Assembly (NCBI GenBank): GCA_020435085.1
Contig: JAGRAB010000029.1
Span: 1-20,687 of the forward strand
Length of the DNA: 20,687 nt
Direction of reading: 5' to 3'
From: Bdellovibrionales bacterium
GTDB lineage: Bacteria > Bdellovibrionota > Bdellovibrionia > Bdellovibrionales > UBA1609
Below are positions 16,474 to 20,687 of the stretch, in pieces. Each line of letters starts with the position of its first letter. Positions within the stretch are counted from its first letter, which is position 1. Both the position numbers and the translations under genes were made by a program. The notes beneath the pieces are model-generated. The model made no database searches, had not been told where the DNA came from, and was given only the letters and a program-made list of their open reading frames with translations.

Positions 16474-16567
16474 GTCATTAACTATAAATAGTTCAAAATC
16501 ACTCGGCACACCAGTTGCTATTAAAACCTCTGAATATCAAACCAATGAGGAACGTTTAGAGGTTTTT

Positions 16568-17152
16568 ATGGTTTTATTGAAGATAAGATGGTTCATTTTG
16601 TGGTTTTCCATGAGTTTAGGGGCTGTTTCCTATGCAATGGGGGACGGAAATTGGCAAGATTTTGAAAAAAATAACTCTTCTCTAAAAGAACTCTTTTATT
16701 GTTCTTTAAAGGTAACCAATGCCTATAGAGAGGGGTACCGGTTAAGAACTTATGTTGACATTAAAAACCAACCTGTAATTCTTGGAGAAAGCCAAGATGT
16801 CAGTGATCTTCAAACAATCTTTACAGGTAAACCTATCAACCATATTTTTGGAAATAACCTGGCTTTTATGGCTTCTCTTTTTAAAAGTGAAAATAATCAT
16901 GGGCAGTACAAAATAAAATATGGAATCTATCAATTTAAAGTCAATAAAGGTCAGTTTACAGGATCAGAGTTCACACCAATCCCAAATACTCATTATTATA
17001 TAGTTCCCGTTGTAGAGAACAAACTCCAATTTCAACCAAAAGATACTATTACAATGGAGTTTCATCGACCTATTGGCAATAATACAAATGCCAGTTTTAT
17101 TGATTTCTCTTGTCAACATGCCAAATCTATTGGATCTCGAGGTGTCAAATGA
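16568..17152 (+). CDS. small secreted protein, unknown family (paralogue 1)
   Basis: The 194-residue product begins with a Sec signal peptide (MVLLKIRWF, hydrophobic core, likely cleavage near SYAMG). The frame is open back to 16472, but ATG 16568 has AGAGG about 5 nt upstream and gives the clean signal peptide, so I prefer it. The mature protein has two Cys (45 and 182) that could form a disulfide in the periplasm or outside. It shares a pattern with the next gene: an aromatic or polar residue then CSL, IDIK or VDIK, DLQTIF, a small residue-S-L-[FY] strand and GI[FY]Q. No known domain recognised. The stop overlaps the next start as ATGA, so the two are co-translated. Confidence 0.75.
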   Translation: MVLLKIRWFILWFSMSLGAVSYAMGDGNWQDFEKNNSSLKELFYCSLKVTNAYREGYRLRTYVDIKNQPVILGESQDVSDLQTIFTGKPINHIFGNNLAFMASLFKSENNHGQYKIKYGIYQFKVNKGQFTGSEFTPIPNTHYYIVPVVENKLQFQPKDTITMEFHRPIGNNTNASFIDFSCQHAKSIGSRGVK

Positions 17153-17619
17153 TTAAGAAACTCAACTTACTCTCTCTTATTACATTAAGCTTTATCCATG
17201 TGAGTACTTTTGCCTTTGAAGAATCTCAAGGAGAAACTCTTCAAGAAACTTTTCGATGTTCCCTTGTTGTTCGAGACTCTCTCATGAACCGTAACTCTCC
17301 ACCAAGAATTGATATTAAAGACCGTGTTGTCACACTTTCAAAATCAATGAATCGCTATGACTTACAGACAATTTTTTCATCTGAAGAACTTTCTCGTGAA
17401 GTTGGAGCTAAAATTCAAATTATGGGGAGTCTCTACGGAAAAGTCTCTGGGCAACCTCGAAAACTCAACTTAGGAATTTTTCAACTTCAGGCTCCTGACT
17501 CTAAAAGACTCATTACCTCAAAGAATCATTGGTTCGCACCAAAAGACAGTACGAATTCTGGTCTTTATGCACAACCTATTTCAGAAACTATTTTTAATTT
17601 TGAAAAGAATCAAAATTAG
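17149..17619 (+). CDS. small secreted protein, unknown family (paralogue 2)
   Basis: The 156-residue product starts at ATG 17149, inside the ATGA overlap with the previous gene. It has a Sec signal peptide (MIKKLNLLSLITLSF, cleavage likely near STFA). A longer frame from 17110 would bury the signal peptide inside the protein and was not chosen. The mature part aligns with paralogue 1 (RCSL at 36-39, RIDIK at 53-57, DLQTIF at 71-76, GSLYG at 93-97, GIFQ at 109-112). It is shorter and lacks the second Cys, so only Cys37 remains. Tandem duplication with loss of the C-terminal part is the simplest explanation. Function unknown. Confidence 0.75.
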   Translation: MIKKLNLLSLITLSFIHVSTFAFEESQGETLQETFRCSLVVRDSLMNRNSPPRIDIKDRVVTLSKSMNRYDLQTIFSSEELSREVGAKIQIMGSLYGKVSGQPRKLNLGIFQLQAPDSKRLITSKNHWFAPKDSTNSGLYAQPISETIFNFEKNQN

Positions 17620-17641
17620 GACATGGAGTTGAGGCTTCGAG

Positions 17642-17677
17642 GGCTCGGAATGAAAGAACGAGCCAATCACGTGATTG
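17642..17677. terminator. two inverted repeats between convergent genes
   Basis: GGCTCG (17642-17647) and CGAGCC (17659-17664) form a 6-bp GC-rich stem with an 11-nt loop. CAATCACGTGATTG (17664-17677) is a perfect 14-bp palindrome directly after it. They lie in the 72-bp gap between convergent genes, which suits a bidirectional terminator. No T-run follows, and the second palindrome could instead be a protein site. Confidence 0.4.
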
Positions 17678-17691
17678 TAAATTGTGAAAGC

Positions 17692-18045
17692 TTATAAAGC
17701 AAAACAAAGCTGAGTGGTTCTCTCAACCACTTGACCTTCTATGCGATTTCCCCCAACCCATTGAGTTTGCAGGAAATCTTCTTTTTTTGCTTCTTCACGA
17801 ATAGTTAAAAGTACATAACTTGAGTATTTTTTTTCTTTGTCATGAAGAGAGCAATCCTCATTGGACGTCATCTCTTGAAAAAGCTCTGATTGATGAAGTT
17901 CCAGTTCGCCTTGAATGTTTTCAATTTTATAGAGAATGGTTTGATTACGAATCAAGGTGTGTGTAAGAACAAGTTCAGCAAGTTCTGACTCCGCAAAAGC
18001 CGATGTAGAAAAAACAAAAAATGATAGTAAAAGTATTTTTGCCAT
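17692..18045 (-). CDS. small secreted protein, unknown
   Basis: The 117-residue product has a clear Sec signal peptide (MAKILLLSFFVFSTSAFA, cleaved before ES). The mature 99 residues are polar and acidic, with two Cys (in NEDCSL and near the end in TTQLCFAL) that may pair. No similarity to the two secreted paralogues to its left is evident. The start ATG is supported by the signal peptide; the ribosome site (GGTAAG about 9 nt upstream) is weak. It is convergent with the secreted pair and follows lgt on the same strand after a 122-bp gap in which I see no strong promoter. Function unknown. Confidence 0.7.
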   Translation of the reverse strand: MAKILLLSFFVFSTSAFAESELAELVLTHTLIRNQTILYKIENIQGELELHQSELFQEMTSNEDCSLHDKEKKYSSYVLLTIREEAKKEDFLQTQWVGGNRIEGQVVERTTQLCFAL

Positions 18046-18167
18046 AATGATTGTCTTACCCTTTAACAGTTACTGACTAGAAACTATCCAAATTTTTAGC
18101 TAAAATCCAATTTTTTAAAGGTTCACTGAAATAGTTACTTGTGTGTAAAAAGAATTTTCAATGGATG

Positions 18168-19334
18168 TTAAGAATCTGTCTGTGTTTCTTTTGTCCAGCC
18201 ACCCATTTTAGGAAGATTTTGTTTTTTAGAAATATAGAAAATCACTGCTAAAATAGCAAAGTAAGCAATACTGAGCCACTGCCCTCGAGTGAGCCCTAAA
18301 GCTTGATAGCCAATCTGTACATCAGGCATTCGAAATTGCTCTCCAATGATTCGAACAACAAGATAAGTGAGTCCAAAAAAAACAGAAACCACACCCGGAC
18401 GACGCGGTTTTCTCCAAACAATACAAACGACAACGAAGACTAAAAAACCTTCCATGAAGCTTTCATAAAGTTGAGAGGGATGGCGAGCAGAAAGAAAAGG
18501 AGCCAACGCCTCTGTCACCTGCTGATTGCCATTTTGAATAGCTTGAATCAGTGATTCTACCACACGATTGACCCCATGATAGGCCATCGAATCATAACGG
18601 TAATTGGAGACCCATTCCTTCCACATCTCAGGAGTGACTGAAACCATTTCCCCTTTTGGAAAGGAAACGCCAGAAAACAGAGACTTTATCCGCAATAAAA
18701 ACTCAGTAAAAAATGACATTTGTGGAGGGTATAACTCCACTTCTTTTAAGGCCTTCACTGCAGGTTCAATTTTATAAAGCTCACTGACCTTTTGAGAAGT
18801 CCAAAGATACATCTCTGATGGAAACTTCACCGCCCAAGGAATTGCCGATTGGACAACTCTCCCAAATAATTCTCCATTAATAAAGTTGGCAATTCGTCCA
18901 AGAAAAATCCCCAAAGCTCCCCCTGCACAGGTGAGATCCATCAAATGAAGGATAGGAACCTTATGGATGCGAGAATATAAAACGGTGGCAATAATAATTC
19001 CAACAATACCACCGTGACTTGCCATACCACCTTTATGAACAGCCAATACGCCCCAAAAAGGAAATTGATTTGAAAAATCTGTGAGAAGATCTGGCGAATA
19101 AAAAACAGCATACCCTAAACGACCGCCAGCAAGAGTTCCTATAGCCATCCAAGTAGTAAAATCTGTCAACTTATCAATAGAAAGTCCAATGCCGGCTCCC
19201 CGTGGGGCCATTTTAGCTACATAAACCAATCCAGCAATAAAGCCGGTGAGATAAGCAAGGCCATACCATCGAATTCCAAAATCGCCCCAAAAATGAATAA
19301 AGAATGGGTCTAAATTGTGAACATAAACATCCAT
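18168..19334 (-). CDS. lgt: prolipoprotein diacylglyceryl transferase with a long insertion
   Basis: Lgt transfers diacylglycerol from phosphatidylglycerol to the lipobox Cys of prolipoproteins in the inner membrane, the first step of lipoprotein maturation. The multi-pass protein shows the N-terminal IRWYGLAY, the essential His107 in ASHGG, the family signature GRIANFINGELFG at 146-158 with the essential Arg147, and RHPSQLYE at 284-291. At 388 residues it is about 100 longer than E. coli Lgt (291). The extra sequence lies between WAVKFPSEMY (167-176) and ARHPSQLYE. It is mostly polar and helical-looking, with no obvious membrane segment. The ribosome site is weak (GGGT next to the ATG), but the N-terminus matches the family. 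The two lipoproteins in this window would be substrates. Confidence 0.95.
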   Translation of the reverse strand: MDVYVHNLDPFFIHFWGDFGIRWYGLAYLTGFIAGLVYVAKMAPRGAGIGLSIDKLTDFTTWMAIGTLAGGRLGYAVFYSPDLLTDFSNQFPFWGVLAVHKGGMASHGGIVGIIIATVLYSRIHKVPILHLMDLTCAGGALGIFLGRIANFINGELFGRVVQSAIPWAVKFPSEMYLWTSQKVSELYKIEPAVKALKEVELYPPQMSFFTEFLLRIKSLFSGVSFPKGEMVSVTPEMWKEWVSNYRYDSMAYHGVNRVVESLIQAIQNGNQQVTEALAPFLSARHPSQLYESFMEGFLVFVVVCIVWRKPRRPGVVSVFFGLTYLVVRIIGEQFRMPDVQIGYQALGLTRGQWLSIAYFAILAVIFYISKKQNLPKMGGWTKETQTDS

Positions 19335-19432
19335 ACCCAGTATCTTATCGACCTCACTTTTGATGACAAGAAAGAATTCATGGAATCATTGGTCTTTGAC
19401 ACGTACTGGCTTATGTCATAGGTAATATTCAT

Positions 19433-20002
19433 ATGATAACACTCGCAAGCACCTCTCCTTACCGAAGACAGCTTCTCAAAACCGCTGGTTTTGATGTAGA
19501 GGTGGTTTCACCAGAAATTGATGAATCGGCTCTCAAAATGCAGATAAAAGATCCTAAAGCTTTGGCGAGGGAACTGGCACAATTAAAAGCTCGTGCTGGC
19601 CAACGGAAAACCAAAAACCCATGGGTGGTTGGCTCGGATCAAGTCGCCGCCCTTGAAACTCAAATTTTTGACAAACCTCTAACAAAAGAAAATGCCTTTA
19701 AAACTCTGCTCGCTCTCCAAGGACGCACTCATACACTCTTAACTGCAGTTTGTTTAATCACTCCTCAAGGCGAAGAGAACTGGTGCAATGAGACCCGCCT
19801 GACAATGAGACCACTTTCTGAAGCTCAAATTCGCCAATACATTACTGAGGATTCACCTCTTGATTGTGCAGGAGCTTATAAGTTAGAAAAAGCAGGAATT
19901 CGCTTATTTGAATCTATTGAATCTTCTGATTTTACAGCCATCCAAGGACTGCCCATGATTGAATTATGTAATCGACTCTATGCCTCTGGGTGGATGTTAT
20001 AG
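19433..20002 (+). CDS. maf: Maf-family nucleotide pyrophosphatase, YceF-like
   Basis: The 189-residue cytoplasmic enzyme has the Maf hallmarks: LASTSPYRRQLL at 4-15, WVVGSDQ with Asp69, FDKPLT at 79-84, and the C-terminal ESSDFTAIQGLP at 163-174. Maf proteins hydrolyse non-canonical nucleoside triphosphates to monophosphates. The segment DCAGAYKLEKAGIRLFESIE resembles E. coli YceF, which prefers m7GTP, more than the dTTP/UTP-acting YhdE branch. Specificity is inferred from this resemblance. It is divergent from lgt, with 98 bp between the starts. TTGACA at 19396 is a good -35, but the paired -10 (TAGGTA) is poor and would leave almost no leader. Confidence 0.93.
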   Translation: MITLASTSPYRRQLLKTAGFDVEVVSPEIDESALKMQIKDPKALARELAQLKARAGQRKTKNPWVVGSDQVAALETQIFDKPLTKENAFKTLLALQGRTHTLLTAVCLITPQGEENWCNETRLTMRPLSEAQIRQYITEDSPLDCAGAYKLEKAGIRLFESIESSDFTAIQGLPMIELCNRLYASGWML

Positions 20003-20021
20003 TTCTTTAGTTAAATGACAC

Positions 20022-20040
20022 TGGTCTATACTCAAGACCA
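20022..20040. terminator. short hairpin between convergent maf and envelope-protein genes
   Basis: TGGTCT (20022-20027) and AGACCA (20035-20040) form a 6-bp stem with a 7-nt loop in the 53-bp convergent gap. No T-run follows in either direction. Weak bidirectional terminator candidate. Confidence 0.3.
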
Positions 20041-20055
20041 TGCCCATGTAAGTTA

Positions 20056-20595
20056 CTAAAAATCCAGTTTTAAACCTATTCCAAAATTTGACTGGCTTGT
20101 TGGCAGGATAGCTACTTGCAATTTTGACGGTACAGCGGCCGTAGAGCCAGCTGATGGGTAACTCCAAACATCCACAATCTCCCAAATTTTTATTCCAAAA
20201 AAAACGGCCGTTGCAACTTTCAAAGCATCCTCTGTTCCAAAAATCTGCTTTCTTTTTCCTGAACATGAATTATGGCTTCCAGCATCGCCAGAGCAAGGGT
20301 CAAGCATCCACTCCCACATGGCACCCATTAATAAAATGGCAAATGGTGCTGGCTCTGCAACGGTAAATAAAAACCCTTTTCCCTTCTCTCCTGTGTAACG
20401 ATCCTGCATAAGGTGACCCATACCAAAACCAACGACTGTGCCAACAACCGCTCCCGCTCTATATTGATCGTTTGAAATCTGAGAAGACGGCTTTTCTTCA
20501 AGTTGAGTTTCCTCATTTGCAAACACTTGAAACGAAAAAAACACAAGTGTAGCAATAATTTGAAGAAAAGTTATAGACTTAATATTCATACTCAT
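20056..20595 (-). CDS. small envelope protein with signal peptide and C-terminal Phe
   Basis: The 179-residue product has a Sec signal peptide (MSMNIKSITF, hydrophobic core, cleavage likely after QVFA). The mature part begins with a polar stretch, then YRAGAVVGTVVGFGMGH (45-61), a Gly-rich hydrophobic segment, then HLMQDRYTG, further hydrophobic segments (about 75-96 and 124-142), and two Cys at 101 and 111. It ends FGIGLKLDF, compatible with a final outer-membrane strand. The Gly-rich segment followed by a YTG motif recalls the Borrelia P13 outer-membrane family and similar small channel-like proteins. That is recollection of pattern, not a match I could run. The frame is open to 20643; I chose ATG 20595 for a GAG-type ribosome site and the better signal peptide. 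ATG 20589 is also possible. Confidence 0.65.
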   Translation of the reverse strand: MSMNIKSITFLQIIATLVFFSFQVFANEETQLEEKPSSQISNDQYRAGAVVGTVVGFGMGHLMQDRYTGEKGKGFLFTVAEPAPFAILLMGAMWEWMLDPCSGDAGSHNSCSGKRKQIFGTEDALKVATAVFFGIKIWEIVDVWSYPSAGSTAAVPSKLQVAILPTSQSNFGIGLKLDF

Positions 20596-20664
20596 AACGC
20601 TCACAAATTTATTTAATTGAGTCAATAAAGTACACAAACACACATAGATAGATAGGAAATTATA

Positions 20665-20687
20665 ATGCAGGGCGACCTCTACCGCGG
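20665..20687 (+). CDS. 5' end of a gene running off the right edge
   Basis: AGGA (20654-20657) lies 7 nt before ATG 20665, which opens MQGDLYR and stays open to the window end. The codons are more GC-rich than the AT-rich spacer before them, as expected at a gene start. TATAAT at 20661-20666 overlaps the start codon and is not informative. Too short to identify. It diverges from the envelope-protein gene. Confidence 0.45.

Noticed and set aside
16237..16478. Open frames on both strands inside the post-nrdB palindrome (64 and 74 codons)
   Set aside because: They mirror each other across a palindrome, lack ribosome sites, and are a by-product of the repeat.
16472..16567. 32-residue N-terminal extension of secreted paralogue 1
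   Set aside because: It would place the signal peptide internally. ATG 16568 with AGAGG is better.
20645..20656. Three GATA-type tetranucleotide repeats before the last gene
   Set aside because: Only three units in non-coding sequence, too short to suggest a variable repeat.
1..20687. CRISPR array, tRNA/rRNA, transposase, prophage or toxin-antitoxin genes
   Set aside because: No spaced direct repeats, tRNA-like folds, or recognisable mobile-element or toxin proteins were found on either strand.

Overview
The window comes from a Gram-negative bacterium of fairly low GC. It encodes two outer-membrane beta-barrel-like proteins ending in Phe, two large lipoproteins, the lipoprotein-modifying enzyme Lgt and several proteins with Sec signal peptides. 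The long Lgt insertion and the many secreted proteins of unknown family fit a Bdellovibrionota/Oligoflexia or other former delta-proteobacterial lineage. That placement is an inference from style; no 16S or ribosomal gene is present.

Positions 1-8022 hold the most unusual part. Two tandem, paralogous gene pairs lie on the minus strand, each an outer-membrane-barrel-like gene followed by a large lipoprotein gene. Pair A is 7975->4213 and pair B is 4055->227. In both pairs the lipoprotein ATG is nested in the Tyr-Val codons that end the barrel gene, giving the same 11-nt overlap. Each pair has an inverted repeat in its presumed 5' leader just upstream of the Shine-Dalgarno, and each carries a poly-G run inside a coding sequence (G8 in barrel A, G10 in lipoprotein B). 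A plausible reading is a co-translated surface barrel/lipoprotein system, duplicated long ago, with possible phase variation. No family is recognised for any of the four proteins. The 3' end of an unrelated plus-strand gene converges on pair B at position 230.

Positions 8102-12691 are metabolic. An M14 zinc carboxypeptidase and an alpha/beta hydrolase overlap on the minus strand. They diverge from acs (acetyl-CoA synthetase) across a region that contains an inverted pair of TTGCAATAG boxes. A 717-bp stretch without a convincing gene follows acs.

Positions 12692-16473 hold the class I ribonucleotide reductase genes nrdA and nrdB, with all expected catalytic residues. Ten bases after nrdB begins a 198-bp nearly full-length palindrome, followed by a terminator-like hairpin.

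Positions 16568-20687 hold two overlapping paralogous small secreted proteins, a convergent small secreted protein, lgt with a roughly 100-residue insertion, a YceF-like Maf nucleotide pyrophosphatase, a small envelope protein ending in Phe, and the first codons of a gene that runs off the right edge. Lgt is needed to lipidate the lipoproteins of pairs A and B, but its distance and orientation give no reason to think they share regulation.
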